Below are positions 1-10,556 of a DNA stretch of 64,000 nucleotides, one piece after another. Under the pieces are notes generated by a model. That model ran no database searches, was not told the DNA's origin, and saw only the letters and a list, made by a program, of their open reading frames with translations. This DNA is from SZUA-36 sp963749115 (GTDB lineage: Bacteria; Pseudomonadota; Gammaproteobacteria; Xanthomonadales; SZUA-36), in contig CAVVLP010000002.1 of the NCBI GenBank assembly GCA_963749115.1, forward strand, positions 744,001-808,000, written 5' to 3'. Position numbers and translations under genes: made by a program. Position 1 is the stretch's first letter. Each line of letters starts with the position of its first letter.

Positions 1-1
1 G

Positions 2-812
2 CAATTACAGGCCAAGCTCAAGGCACGGTCAGTAGAGCCCGGGAAATACGACCTGGTACTCGATCCACATCACCTGATGCTGACCATCCACGAGTCTGTC
101 GGTCATCCGCTCGAACTTGATCGTGTGCTCGGTTATGAAGCCAACTTACGCCGGCACCAGTTTTGCCACGCTGGATAAATGGCGCAGCGGCACCTTTAAC
201 TATGGCTCTGATATCGTCAACCTGGTTGCCGACAAGACCCAGAAACATTCACTTGGTTATGTCGGTTATGACGACGAGGGTGTCAAAACCAGGGAATGGG
301 ACCTGGTCAAGGATGGCATCCTGGTCAACTACCAGGCGATTCGTGACCAGGTACACATCATCGACCAGAATGAATCCCATGGTTGCTGTTATTCACAGAG
401 CTGGGCCGATGTCCAGTTCCAGCGTATGCCCAATGTCTCCCTGCGTCCAAATGAGCAGGACCTGTCGGCAGACGATGTTATCAAGGACGTCGAAAACGGT
501 ATTTACATCGTTGGCCGGGGTTCTTTCTCAATCGATCAGCAACGTTATAACTTCCAGTTTGGCGGGCAGTTGTTCTATGAAATCAAGGACGGCAAGATCA
601 CCGAGCAGATCGAAGACGTGGCCTACCAGTCCAACACACAGGAATTCTGGAACAGTTGTACCAAGCTTGCGGGTAAATCCGATTACCGCCTGGGTGGATC
701 CTTCTTCGACGGCAAGGGTCAGCCACCGCAGGTCAGCGCCGTATCACACGGCTGCCCGACAACACGGTTCAATAACATCAACGTGATCAACACCGCCCGC
801 AAGGTCGGTTGA
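2..812 (+). CDS. tldD: TldD metalloprotease, C-terminal part, frameshifted
   Basis: This is the end of a TldD-type zinc metalloprotease, the catalytic partner of PmbA/TldE in peptide-modification and protein-turnover roles. The gene enters from the left edge. The zinc site HESVGH lies at 89-106 and is followed by a typical LELDRVLGYEAN stretch. At about 146-147 one extra T shifts the frame; removing it gives YEANYAGTSFAT, the family sequence, and the rest runs cleanly to the TGA at 810-812. An internal ATG at 132 opens the downstream frame but is not a plausible real start. The gene is followed after 36 bases by pmbA, the usual partner. Identification is firm; whether the indel is biological or a sequencing error is not known. 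Confidence 0.88.
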
Positions 813-848
813 TCGCTGATCAAATAACAGAATTCAAGAGGTTTACAA

Positions 849-2225
849 ATGGCAATTTTTACAGAAACCAAAGCCAGGGAATTGTTGAGCAAGGTTATTG
901 CTTTATCCAAGGCGGACGAATGCGAATGCAACCTGGACGGCTCCAATGCCGGCAACATCCGTTATGCACGTAATACGGTCTCGACCGCTGGTGAAGTCAG
1001 CGACGTCACGCTGGCTGTCCGGTCCTGTTACGGCAAACGCACCGGCACCGCAACCATCAATGAGTTTGATGATGCCTCGCTTGAAAAAGTCGTAAGACGT
1101 TCCGAGGAACTGGCACGGCTGTCACCAGAGAATCCCGAGCATATGCCCAACCTGGGCCCTGCCGAATACAGCAAGGTGAATGCCTGGTTTGACTCAACTG
1201 CATCAACGACACCGGATCAACGGGCGGCGGCGGCGGAAGCGAGCATTGTGCCTTCACGCAAGAACAAGCTGGTCGCTTCAGGCTACCTGAATGACGCAGC
1301 GTCCTTCAGCGCGATGATGAACAAGGCGGGTATGTTTGCATACCACACCTCGACCAATGTGAATTTCACCGCGACCATCCGTACCGAGGATGGAACAGGT
1401 TCCGGTTGGGTTTCACGCGACTACAATGACACCGGCAGAATGGACACAAAAGAGGCTTCCAACGTGGCGATCAGTAAGGCCATGGGCTCAAAGGATGCCA
1501 AGGAAATGGAACCGGGTAAATACACGGTCATCATGGAACCGGCAGCCACGGTACAACTGCTTTCCAACATGTTTGGCAGCATGAATCAGCGTGCCGCGGA
1601 CGAGGGCCGGAGTTTTCTCAGCAAAAAGCCTGAAGAAGGCACAGAACCGGCGGAAGGCGCTCCCACCAATCGTCTCGGCGATAAGATGTTTGATGAGCGT
1701 GTCACCATTTACAGCGACCCGGCCAACCCCGACTGCCCAACCGCTCCATTTGCCGGTGACGGTCACCCTGTGGGCACGACCAAATGGATTGACAAGGGTG
1801 TCATAACCGCCATGCCCAATACGCGTTACTGGGCCGAGAAAACCGGTACCAGATACTACCCGACCGCCTACACCGGCCAGGGAATTTTCGGTGGCAATCA
1901 ACAGTTGATCATGGAAGGCGGCACCCAGTCGCTCGAAGACATGATCAGGGATACCAGGCGTGGTGTGCTGGTCACCCGGCTTTGGTACATCCGGCAACTG
2001 GATCCGCAAACCCTGCTCTACACCGGGCTCACCCGTGATGGCACGTTTTATATTGAAAACGGCGAGATCAAATACCCGATCAAAAACTTCCGTTTCAACG
2101 AGAGTCCGATTGTCATGTTGAACAACATCGAAGCTCTGGGTAAACCCGTTCGTATCAATGGCAGCATGATTCCGCCAATGAAAATACGTGACTTCACCTT
2201 TAGCAGTCTGTCTGATGCGGTGTAA
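849..2225 (+). CDS. pmbA: PmbA/TldE, TldD partner protein
   Basis: The 458-residue product matches the PmbA/TldE subunit, which forms a heterodimer with TldD. It has the N-terminal beta-rich domain with the NIRYARNTVST segment (about residues 36-47) and the C-terminal domain ending in a PPMKIRDFTFSS motif. It lacks the HExxxH zinc motif, as expected for the non-catalytic partner. An AAGAGGT ribosome site precedes the ATG at 849. It lies directly downstream of tldD in the same direction, so the two are probably co-transcribed. Length is normal and no disruption is seen. Confidence 0.9.
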   Translation: MAIFTETKARELLSKVIALSKADECECNLDGSNAGNIRYARNTVSTAGEVSDVTLAVRSCYGKRTGTATINEFDDASLEKVVRRSEELARLSPENPEHMPNLGPAEYSKVNAWFDSTASTTPDQRAAAAEASIVPSRKNKLVASGYLNDAASFSAMMNKAGMFAYHTSTNVNFTATIRTEDGTGSGWVSRDYNDTGRMDTKEASNVAISKAMGSKDAKEMEPGKYTVIMEPAATVQLLSNMFGSMNQRAADEGRSFLSKKPEEGTEPAEGAPTNRLGDKMFDERVTIYSDPANPDCPTAPFAGDGHPVGTTKWIDKGVITAMPNTRYWAEKTGTRYYPTAYTGQGIFGGNQQLIMEGGTQSLEDMIRDTRRGVLVTRLWYIRQLDPQTLLYTGLTRDGTFYIENGEIKYPIKNFRFNESPIVMLNNIEALGKPVRINGSMIPPMKIRDFTFSSLSDAV

Positions 2226-2325
2226 GGTGGGCACTTGTGTCCGCCTGTTTTTGTAATAGAACCAAGGGGCGGAAGGACTCGTCCGCCTTCCTGGTTATGT
2301 TGTCAGTTTTGCAAGGTGGGTGCGC

Positions 2326-3054
2326 ATGCCCCACGCTTCGTTGATGCGTCGACGTCTCTTTCTAAGCACCCTGACGTGCCTGGGGGCCGGTCTGGGGGCC
2401 GGTATCTTCTCTTTGCCTGTAAAAAGTGCAACTGAGGACGAATATGACTTTGTCTTCACCCGCCTGAGTTACGAGTCCGGTGATTGGGATGTCGATGAGC
2501 GGATGCCGGCCAATCTGCTCAATTCACTGATCGAATACACCACTTTGCGTGTGAACACGACCGAACAGGTCATCGCACTGGCCGACCCCGCGATGCTGAG
2601 TGTGCCATTCTGTTACCTGGCCGGGCGAAGGCTGGTACAGTTCAGTCATGCCGAGCGTGAAAATTTCACTCGCTACGTCAACAACGGCGGTTTTGTATTT
2701 GTCGATGATTGCAACCACGACATCGATGGCGTTTTTGCCCGCAGTTTCGAGCAGCAGATGGCGGATCTTTTCGGACCGGACGCCCTGCAAACACTGCCCA
2801 ATGATCATCTCATCTACAGATCTTTTTTTGAGTTTGACGGCCCACCCAATACTACCCAGGAACTGAACGGCTGGGGTGATGACCTGGTTCACAAATATCT
2901 CAAGGCCATCGAGATCAATGGCCGTATAGGCGTGCTGTACTCCAACAAGGACCTCGGTTGCGAATGGGACTATGATTTCAGGAACAAACGTTTCATGCGG
3001 GTGGATAACACCCGCTTCGCGGTCAATATTGTAATTTATTCCATGACGGCCTAG
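2326..3054 (+). CDS. DUF4159 domain protein, exported
   Basis: A roughly 240-residue protein with a twin-arginine-like signal (RRRLFLST followed by a hydrophobic stretch) and a DUF4159 domain. The visible family features are the FTRLSYESGDWDVDER start, the GGFVFVDDCNHD segment and a C-terminal RFAVNIVIYSMT strand. The ATG at 2326 has AAGGTGG seven bases upstream; a GTG at 2320 and an ATG at 2344 are alternatives. DUF4159 proteins commonly sit in MoxR/DUF58/BatA gene clusters, which is exactly the context here: moxR begins 15 bases after the stop. The molecular function is unknown. Confidence 0.82.
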   Translation: MPHASLMRRRLFLSTLTCLGAGLGAGIFSLPVKSATEDEYDFVFTRLSYESGDWDVDERMPANLLNSLIEYTTLRVNTTEQVIALADPAMLSVPFCYLAGRRLVQFSHAERENFTRYVNNGGFVFVDDCNHDIDGVFARSFEQQMADLFGPDALQTLPNDHLIYRSFFEFDGPPNTTQELNGWGDDLVHKYLKAIEINGRIGVLYSNKDLGCEWDYDFRNKRFMRVDNTRFAVNIVIYSMTA

Positions 3055-3069
3055 GACCGGATTATTCTC

Positions 3070-4095
3070 ATGCAGGAAACAGAAACAAAAGACCCGTTGG
3101 TACAAACACAGGAAATCAAGGATAAGCTGGCAAAACTACCCCTGGTATCGGCTGAAATTGCCAAGTTGATCGTTGGCCAGACACAAATCGTGGATGAACT
3201 TCTCATCAGCGTTCTGGCAGGTGGTCATTGTCTTCTGGAAGGTGTCCCCGGTTTGGCAAAAACACTGATGGTCAGCACGCTGGCACAAAGCCTGGATCTG
3301 GATTTTCGCCGGGTTCAGTTCACGCCTGACCTGATGCCCAGCGATATCATCGGCACCGAGATTCTCGAAGAGGATCATATCAGTGGTAAGCGTTTTTTCA
3401 AATTCCAGAAAGGGCCGGTATTCACCAACATTCTGCTGGCAGATGAAATCAATCGCACCCCCCCAAAAACCCAGGCGGCCCTGCTTGAAGCAATGCAGGA
3501 GCGGCGTGTGAGTTATGCCGGTGAAGTGCATACCCTGCCGCAGCCATTTTTCGTGCTCGCCACACAAAACCCGGTGGAACAGGCAGGAACCTACCCGCTA
3601 CCCGAAGCACAACTCGACCGGTTCCTGATGTTCATACGCGTACCCTATCCATCCGAAGCTGAAGAGGTCGAAATACTCAGCCGCACCACTGGCAACCGCG
3701 TTGTGCAACTCAATACGGTGCTCAACGCCACTGATATGATCGCATTGCAATCGCTGGTTCGCGAAGTAGAAATATCCGCCGTCTTATTGACCTATATTGC
3801 CCGTATTGTGCGGGCCAGCAGACCGGGCACTGGTGAAAATAGAATGGTAAAGGAATACGTACGCTGGGGTTCAGGTCCGCGTGCCGGCCAGGCCCTGGTG
3901 TTGTGCGCCAAGGCACGGGCGCTGATGAACGGTCATTTTGCCGTCACCATTGAAGATATCCGCCAGGTAGCCAACGCGGTCTTGCGTCACCGTATCCTGC
4001 TCAATTTCCAGGCTGAAGCCACTGGTATTACAACCGAGGATATCATTGACGAGTTGTTTAATTCTGTATCGCAACCTGCCAGTCCGCTTGATTAG
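3070..4095 (+). CDS. MoxR-family AAA+ ATPase
   Basis: A 341-residue AAA+ ATPase of the MoxR group, which acts as a chaperone or assembly factor working with vWA-domain proteins. Walker A is GVPGLAKT at residues 58-65 and Walker B is ILLADE at 121-126, followed by the family segment INRTPPKTQAALLEAMQE. The sensor region LATQNPVEQAGTYPLPEAQ is intact. It lies between the DUF4159 gene and the DUF58 gene with gaps of 15 and 5 bases, so it is part of one operon. Confidence 0.93.
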   Translation: MQETETKDPLVQTQEIKDKLAKLPLVSAEIAKLIVGQTQIVDELLISVLAGGHCLLEGVPGLAKTLMVSTLAQSLDLDFRRVQFTPDLMPSDIIGTEILEEDHISGKRFFKFQKGPVFTNILLADEINRTPPKTQAALLEAMQERRVSYAGEVHTLPQPFFVLATQNPVEQAGTYPLPEAQLDRFLMFIRVPYPSEAEEVEILSRTTGNRVVQLNTVLNATDMIALQSLVREVEISAVLLTYIARIVRASRPGTGENRMVKEYVRWGSGPRAGQALVLCAKARALMNGHFAVTIEDIRQVANAVLRHRILLNFQAEATGITTEDIIDELFNSVSQPASPLD

Positions 4096-4100
4096 CCGCT

Positions 4101-5000
4101 ATGGAACGGTTCATCGATCCCCGTACATTGGCCCGTGTCAAGGACCTGCCCCTGATCGCAAAAACTGTCGCAGATGGTTTTCTGCATGGTCTGCAACAAA
4201 GTCATCAGCGCGGTATCGGTATTGAGTTCAGTCAATATCGGGCCTACGAGCCAGGCGACCCGCTAAGTCGAATTGACTGGAAGCTGTTCGCACGATCCGA
4301 CCGCTATTTCGTCCGGGAGGCCGAACGCGAAAGTGAGATTGCCATGTGGTTTGTTCTCGATGCAAGCGCCTCGATGAACCAGGCGAGTGAGGGCAAGCCC
4401 GGTACATGGAGCAAGTTTGAATATGCCCGTCATCTGCTGGCAACACTGTCCTATATCGGACAGCTACAGGGCGACCACGTCGGTATGCTGGCCCTGTCCG
4501 GAGATCAACACCACCTGCTGCCGCCGGCCAGCGGTGAGCGCCATTGGCACCGCTTACTGAGGCAGCTCTCAACCATTAGGAGCGGTGACAGCTTTCCGGA
4601 CCCCGTACTGATAAAATCGGCAATCCAGCGGCTACAGAAAACCGGATTAATATTTATTATCAGTGACTTTTACCAGAAATCTAATGAATTGGATGAATTT
4701 ATCACCCAGGTCTCGGCAGGCCGAACCGAGGTCGTTGCCATGCACTTACAAACCACCGACGAGCTGCGTTTTCCCTACAAGGGAGCAATCCGCTTTGAAG
4801 ACCTGGAAAGCGGGGAACAGGTACTGGTATCTGCGGCCGCCGCACGTGAAACCTGGATGGAATCACTGGCTGCTCATCAGCAGGAACTGGAGCGGCAACT
4901 GCAACGGCAACAGGTCAGCCTGTACAACATCAATATCGATGAACCGATGGATCAGGCCCTGTACGATTTTCTGACCAGCCGGCAGAAAATCCGACACTGA
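4101..5000 (+). CDS. DUF58 domain protein with vWA-like fold
   Basis: A 299-residue DUF58 protein, the usual partner of MoxR. The signature QYRAYEPGDPLSRIDWKLFA appears at about residues 44-63 and a vWA-type MIDAS-like DASASM follows near residue 88. It starts 5 bases after moxR and stops 1 base before the next ATG, so translation is probably coupled along the operon. No membrane segment is evident. The role is inferred from family context: coupling of a MoxR ATPase to membrane-bound BatA-like proteins. Confidence 0.9.
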   Translation: MERFIDPRTLARVKDLPLIAKTVADGFLHGLQQSHQRGIGIEFSQYRAYEPGDPLSRIDWKLFARSDRYFVREAERESEIAMWFVLDASASMNQASEGKPGTWSKFEYARHLLATLSYIGQLQGDHVGMLALSGDQHHLLPPASGERHWHRLLRQLSTIRSGDSFPDPVLIKSAIQRLQKTGLIFIISDFYQKSNELDEFITQVSAGRTEVVAMHLQTTDELRFPYKGAIRFEDLESGEQVLVSAAAARETWMESLAAHQQELERQLQRQQVSLYNINIDEPMDQALYDFLTSRQKIRH

Positions 5001-5001
5001 T

Positions 5002-6339
5002 ATGCCAGGGATGTTATCCGGTCTGTCGGTCGTTACACCAGCAGCATGGTGGGCTTTACTGGCGCTCGGTATCCCGTTGTTGATTCATTTATTCAGTCGA
5101 AGCCGCGGACGCCTGGTCCGTATCGGCCATATTGACCTGATCAGACAGGCTCGCAGACTACAGGTTACCGAGGTGAAACTGACCCGGTGGTTATTACTGC
5201 TGCTGAGGTTTGGGATTTTTACACTGGCGGCACTGATCCTGGGCGGTCTCGCAACGGCGGGGCTCAATAGCAGTGACGCACCCACTATCTACCTGACCTC
5301 CAACTGGTTAAAAACCTCCGACTCTGAAGCCATCAATACTGTTTTGAGCGACGCGGAACAGACACAAGGCAGCCGGGTATTTCTGCTGCAACCGGGATTC
5401 CCGCAAGCGGACCTGGAACTTCTAAAAACCAGCGGACAACAGCCTTTGGCAGACGTCGAAGACTCCGGCAAGATCTGGTCGTTGTTGTCGGAACGGCTCA
5501 GCCTCGTGCACCACAATGGCAAAGTGACGGTATATGCCACCGATCACATATTGCAATTCGGGTCACATAAGCCTGCCCTGCCCCATGATGTTGATTGGCG
5601 CATATCGCATCCTCAGCATGCTCCTGTGGTTGACCACGGGTCAATCCGGGCAGTGATTGTCTTTGAGCCGGATCGCGCTGCTGATGCCGCACTGCTTAGC
5701 GCCGTACTGTCCACATTGAAAGAACACCGTCTGCCAGGACTGCTCTGGGAAAGCGTGGCTGCGAACCGGTCCGTTGAATTACCGGGGAATACCGATTGGC
5801 TCATTCGCCTTGGAAACGAAGTGCTGGATCCAGCGAAAATTGCCGAAATCAAAAGACCAACGGTTATTTTGACCGATACCGGTGACGGTGTTTCAGAATC
5901 AGCCAGCCAGTTTGTCAGTTTTCCTTTTTATCCATTCACCACCTTCAGGCTGGAACGCTTTGCCCGCCATAAAGTAGACGAAGATGAAAGGGTTTTACTT
6001 AGTACAGAAGATGACAGTCCACTTTTACACGAATCTCACTTCGGTTATGCACGAATAGTACGGTTCAACAGTCGTTTTAACCCGCAGTGGAACTCTCTCG
6101 CTTTACAGCCCGAATTCCCCGAGTTGTTGCTACAACTGATGTCAGACCCAGGTCGGGAATCGCAACGCTTTCCGGATGCCAGGATCGATCCCGCAAATCT
6201 TCAAACGAGGCACGCCATTTCCAAAGGAGACATACCCCTGCCGCGTAGATCACTACAGTGGCTCCTGACTATCCTGCTGGTTTTTCTTTGGATAACTGAA
6301 CGCTGGCTGAGTGAAAGGAAACCACGTGAAAAGTACTGA
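5002..6339 (+). CDS. BatA N-terminal-domain membrane protein
   Basis: A 445-residue membrane protein with the BatA N-terminal domain: a first helix at about residues 14-31 (LLALGIPLLIHLFSRSR), a VRIGHIDLIRQ linker, and a second helix near 62-86. A long extracytoplasmic segment follows, then a C-terminal helix near 418-435. It starts 1 base after the DUF58 stop. Its end overlaps the GTG start of the next gene. Domain order matches the membrane component of MoxR clusters; the middle part was not recognised. Confidence 0.8.
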   Translation: MPGMLSGLSVVTPAAWWALLALGIPLLIHLFSRSRGRLVRIGHIDLIRQARRLQVTEVKLTRWLLLLLRFGIFTLAALILGGLATAGLNSSDAPTIYLTSNWLKTSDSEAINTVLSDAEQTQGSRVFLLQPGFPQADLELLKTSGQQPLADVEDSGKIWSLLSERLSLVHHNGKVTVYATDHILQFGSHKPALPHDVDWRISHPQHAPVVDHGSIRAVIVFEPDRAADAALLSAVLSTLKEHRLPGLLWESVAANRSVELPGNTDWLIRLGNEVLDPAKIAEIKRPTVILTDTGDGVSESASQFVSFPFYPFTTFRLERFARHKVDEDERVLLSTEDDSPLLHESHFGYARIVRFNSRFNPQWNSLALQPEFPELLLQLMSDPGRESQRFPDARIDPANLQTRHAISKGDIPLPRRSLQWLLTILLVFLWITERWLSERKPREKY

Positions 6340-8634
6340 GCAGCGCGGAAAAGTGGCCTCTGAGGTTCGTGCCGAAATTCAAGACCACCTGCGCGGGTGG
6401 CGGCGCAGATTGTTATGGCAACGTTTACTTTACACCCTTGCCGCTATTGCGGTGCTGGTGCTGATCGGGCATTGGCTTGGTACTCCGTTAACGGCGTTGC
6501 TGCAACAGGTTGTTGCCCTGTGCATAGTCTACTTCGCCCAGTTATGGCTCAGCTCGAAATGGCGTAGTGTGAACGTTGAGAACTTTTTACAACATCTCAA
6601 TCGACGGTTCCCGGATTTCGAAGAAAGCGCCCAACTGCTTGTTCGGAATGCAGCCGAATTGGGTAGCCTGCAAATGCTGCAGCGTGGCCGGGCTATTGCT
6701 GTTTACGAGAAAAACCTGGCGCAGGTGGAGCGCTGGCAAGCTCCGATAAGCTACCGGCCGGCAGTGCTCATCTTCTTAAGCTGTTTACTGTTGATGCTGC
6801 TTACAGATCGGTTGGGTTCACTGGCAAGCCGTATTTTGCCGGCGAGTTTAATGGCACCCATAACACTCGGCACCGCTGGTGGCGTAAGCGGGATCACCGG
6901 TATTGCCATAGGTATTGAACCGCCCGCCTACACCGGGCTTGCGGAAATGGAGACTGACCAACTGGATATTGAACTCCCCGAAGGCAGCCTGGTTAAATGG
7001 AATTTAAACGTTGAAGCCAATGGCGATGGGTATGCCTTGCAACTCCCGAACGACCGGCAGGTCATTTTGGAACCCGGCAATGACGGGCGCCTGCACGCCA
7101 GTGCCAAAATAGACAGGACCGGTCTTTACCGCGTCATCAACATCGACAAAGGGGACCAACAGCACCACCGGTGAGATTTACTCCCTGACGGTGAAGCTGG
7201 ATCGCCCCCCCGGCATCAGGGTTATCGAACCGGGAGTCTCAGCACTCGAGATCCCTGAAACCGGACCCGCACGCTTTACCAGCCAGGCACTGGTGAAAGA
7301 TGACTACGGTGTAGAGACCGTCGAGATCCTTGCCTCGGTCGCCAAGGGCTCCGGTGAGGGTGTCAAGTTTCGTGATGAAAAATTGCAATTTGATCAATCC
7401 ACTGAAACTGACAAGGGTCTTCTTTATCAAAAGGAATGGGATTTAGAGGCACTCGGCATGGAACCGGGCGATGAGGTCTATTTCACCGTTATCGCGACTG
7501 ATAACCGGCTTCCACAAGCGAATACCGGACGCTCTGAGACCTTGATCGTGCGGTGGCTGGAAGACCGGCAGACCGGGCTGGCTGCGGAAGGTCTGGCGAT
7601 CGATTTCATCCCCGAGTTTTTCAAAAGCCAGCGTCAGATCATTATCGATACAGAGCAACTGATTGAAGATGAATCGCAGCTCCCTGTCCAGGCATTCAAA
7701 GACCGTTCCTATGAAACCGGCCAGGCACAGGCGGACCTGAAACAGAAATACGGGCAATATCTTGGCGATGAGTTCGGTGAAGATGAAGCACCTGAAATGC
7801 AAGCTGCCGAGCCACACGAGGATTCCGATGAGGCCGGTGATGGGCACGACCTGCATGAAGACCGTCATGGAGGCGCTACGAGCCCCGGCAGATCTCAACA
7901 ACATGGCAGACATCGTCAGGCTGTTCGGGCATGACCACGGTGATCCGGAGGTTGGACCCATCACAAAACGTAACCCGGTTGCGCTGATGAAACGTGCGGT
8001 TAACGAGATGTGGCTGGCTGAGAGACACCTGATGCAGGCCGAACCGGCACTGGCACTGCCGTTTGAATACGAGGCTTACAAATATCTGAAACTGGCTCGT
8101 CAGGCCGACCGGATCTATGTCAAGAGACTCGGCTTCGAACCACCACCGGTCAGCGAGGAGCGTCGTCTCAGTGGCGAGCTTGATGAAATTCTCAGCTACC
8201 ATTTATCTGCACCTGAGCCGCTTATTGATTCGGGTGGAACTCAATGGGATCAACGACTCTTAAAAGATGTTTATCAGCTACTTAAAACACATTCCTTAGA
8301 CTCTGAATTTAATGAAGAGCAAAGGGAACTACTGAGCCGCCTGGGCCATGAATTCACCGAATGGTCGCAGCAACGGGTGGCGCTTATCCGTCACGCAGCC
8401 AGTCTTGAAAAGCTGGCACTGACCGGTCGTGTGAACCCTGAAGATTGCAAAACATGCCTGCAGGACCTTGAAAGCACCATCTGGAACCTGATAGAAGCGG
8501 ATAGCGGACAATTTCACCATCGCAACACGATCTGGACTGCCGATGACCCCTTGATCAAAAGCTACCAACGGGTGTTAAAACAGAACAACGGTGCAGATGC
8601 GGCAAGCATGGACACCGGCGGTGACCGGCGATGA
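6326..8634 (+). CDS. DUF4175-like membrane protein, two frameshifts
   Basis: A single gene of about 770 residues split by two one-base insertions. The GTG at 6326 has GAAAGGA at 6312-6318. Two membrane helices lie near residues 30-70 and another near 145-165, followed by an Ig-like extracytoplasmic part with EPPAYTGL, typical of DUF4175 proteins of MoxR clusters. The first break is in a G4 run at 7151-7154; removing one G gives DKGTNSTTGEIYSLTVKLD. The second is in a C4 run near 7883-7886; removing one C gives GATSPADLNNMADIVRLFG. The C-terminal half is acidic and helical. The stop overlaps the next ATG (ATGA). The family name is inferred from architecture and neighbours. Confidence 0.75.
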
Positions 8635-10523
8635 TCAGTTTTGGTCGTTGGCAATTTGATTTCAGCGATCCGTGGATTATCGCGCTGGCCATGTTACTGC
8701 TTGCCTCTTTCCTGCTGGTTTTACACTCCGTAGTGCAACGATTGCTCCGGCGCGCACCGCTCAGGGCGCTGGCGGTAATGGTATTGAATACTGTCGCCTA
8801 CGGTACCGTGTTCCTGCTTCTGCTGGAACCCCGCTTTTCACAACCGGTGGAGCAATCCGTCATTATCGTTACGGAAGGAGCTGTAACAACCGACATCAGC
8901 TCTGCAAACGCCGCCAGTTTGTACGTGGCCCCGGGCGCCGCCACACCGGACCGGGAACAGGGTCTCAATAATGCAAACTGGCTGCTCGACATCGCACAAC
9001 TGCCGCTAAGGGAACCGGCATTGAGCACAATTGAAATCCGTGGCTATGGACTTGAGCGGGACCAGTGGCAGGATTTTCCGGAAACCATATCAATCGATTT
9101 CACACCACCCGTTATCAACGGATTCACGTCCATGCAATGGCAACGTTCAGTGACTGAAGGTGAAACCCTGATGGTCAGCGGTCACTACCAACAGGCTGAT
9201 AGCGAAGCCATAGTGCAACTCCGCCTGCTTGATCCGGCTGCCAATATTGTCGACGAAACGCGTCTGAAAAGTGGTCAGGATTTCAGACTGTCAACAGCGG
9301 TCAAAGCCCGGGGAAACCTGCAATACAGATTGCAGGCCTGGGATTCTGAAATCCTGTTATCTGAGCAGGTCGTCCCGATTGAATCGGGTTCAGGGCCACG
9401 TCTCAATATCATGATCAGGCAATCGGCCCCCTCTTTTGAAACACGTGCCCTGAAGAATTACGCCGCAGCCAATGGACACCGGCTACGTCTTAACACCGAT
9501 ATCAGTAAAGGAAAGAATATTAGCCAGAGCGCCAATTTGCCCGCAGGAACCGACACCACGTTCTCCCCGCAGATACTGGCTGAACAGGATATTCTCATCA
9601 TGGACGGCAGGGCACTGGCCGGATCGCCTCCCAACCAAAGACAATGGCTGAACGATGCAGTGGAAAACGGGCTCGGTCTTTTGCTACTGGCAGATTCGGC
9701 CTTGTTGGAGAACATCAGCGAGCTCGACACAAACTTACTGAACGGCTTTCATCTTGCACCATTATCCGGAGACGGGGTCATGGTTATTCCACGTTTGCTG
9801 ACCGGAGATCCGAATGACTGGCAGGTACCACTCAAGACCGCAGCCATGCAATTACACGCCGACGGTGCAGATGTTTTGATTGATGACAGTCATGGCAGAA
9901 GCCTGGTGGTCAGGCGCACAAAAGGCGTTGGCAATATAGGCGTTAGCCTGATCAGCCAAAGTCACAATTGGCTGACCGCAGGTCAACAATCTGACTGGGG
10001 TGAATACTGGTCCGCACTGATCGCCGGCCTTGCCAGGCAGCGAAGCGGGAGTTATCTGATACCCCAGCGGGAAGATGATTTTTACCGGGTAAATCAGAGA
10101 ACAGCGGTGTGCGCATTCACAACCGAACAGGGATCAAAGGTGGTGATTAAAGCGGCAAGGTCCCAGGGAAAGCAATCCGTCTTTGAACTTCAACTTGCAG
10201 CAGACAGCCTGGGTTCACCCCGGCAGTGTGTTTATTTCTGGCCGGAATTCGGTGGATGGCACCAGCTTCAACTGCTTTCGGCCGGGCGTGAATCCATTCT
10301 TGATCGAAAAGCGATTTATGTATTTCAGGCAGACCAGTGGCTTGCACAACAACGTGATCAACGTGTAAAGGCCACCAGGGCGAGGGCTGTTAACGGTAAT
10401 GGCCCGCTGCCGGACACAGCGCAAAAGTGGATATATGAGCCACTCGGTCTTATCTGGCTTTGGTTGACACTGGTACTGTCGGCTTCACTTTTATGGTTGG
10501 AACGCAAACTCGATTTTGGTTAG
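8631..10523 (+). CDS. Large membrane protein of the MoxR cluster (GATase-like domain)
   Basis: A 630-residue protein with two N-terminal membrane helices (about residues 14-32 and 43-62), a long extracytoplasmic region and a C-terminal helix near 605-623. The middle contains a segment DILIMDGRALAG followed by GLGLLLLADSALL, resembling the class I glutamine-amidotransferase-like fold seen in the last gene of such clusters, but no catalytic Cys-His pair is clear. It starts by ATGA overlap with the DUF4175 gene and appears to end the operon. Function unknown. Confidence 0.72.
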   Translation: MISFGRWQFDFSDPWIIALAMLLLASFLLVLHSVVQRLLRRAPLRALAVMVLNTVAYGTVFLLLLEPRFSQPVEQSVIIVTEGAVTTDISSANAASLYVAPGAATPDREQGLNNANWLLDIAQLPLREPALSTIEIRGYGLERDQWQDFPETISIDFTPPVINGFTSMQWQRSVTEGETLMVSGHYQQADSEAIVQLRLLDPAANIVDETRLKSGQDFRLSTAVKARGNLQYRLQAWDSEILLSEQVVPIESGSGPRLNIMIRQSAPSFETRALKNYAAANGHRLRLNTDISKGKNISQSANLPAGTDTTFSPQILAEQDILIMDGRALAGSPPNQRQWLNDAVENGLGLLLLADSALLENISELDTNLLNGFHLAPLSGDGVMVIPRLLTGDPNDWQVPLKTAAMQLHADGADVLIDDSHGRSLVVRRTKGVGNIGVSLISQSHNWLTAGQQSDWGEYWSALIAGLARQRSGSYLIPQREDDFYRVNQRTAVCAFTTEQGSKVVIKAARSQGKQSVFELQLAADSLGSPRQCVYFWPEFGGWHQLQLLSAGRESILDRKAIYVFQADQWLAQQRDQRVKATRARAVNGNGPLPDTAQKWIYEPLGLIWLWLTLVLSASLLWLERKLDFG

Positions 10524-10556
10524 AGTGCTTGAGACTTTCAGGCAGAACCAATAACA

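Noticed and set aside
2235..2435. Short frame starting just after pmbA
   Set aside because: It overlaps the DUF4159 start in another frame and has no family similarity or ribosome site.
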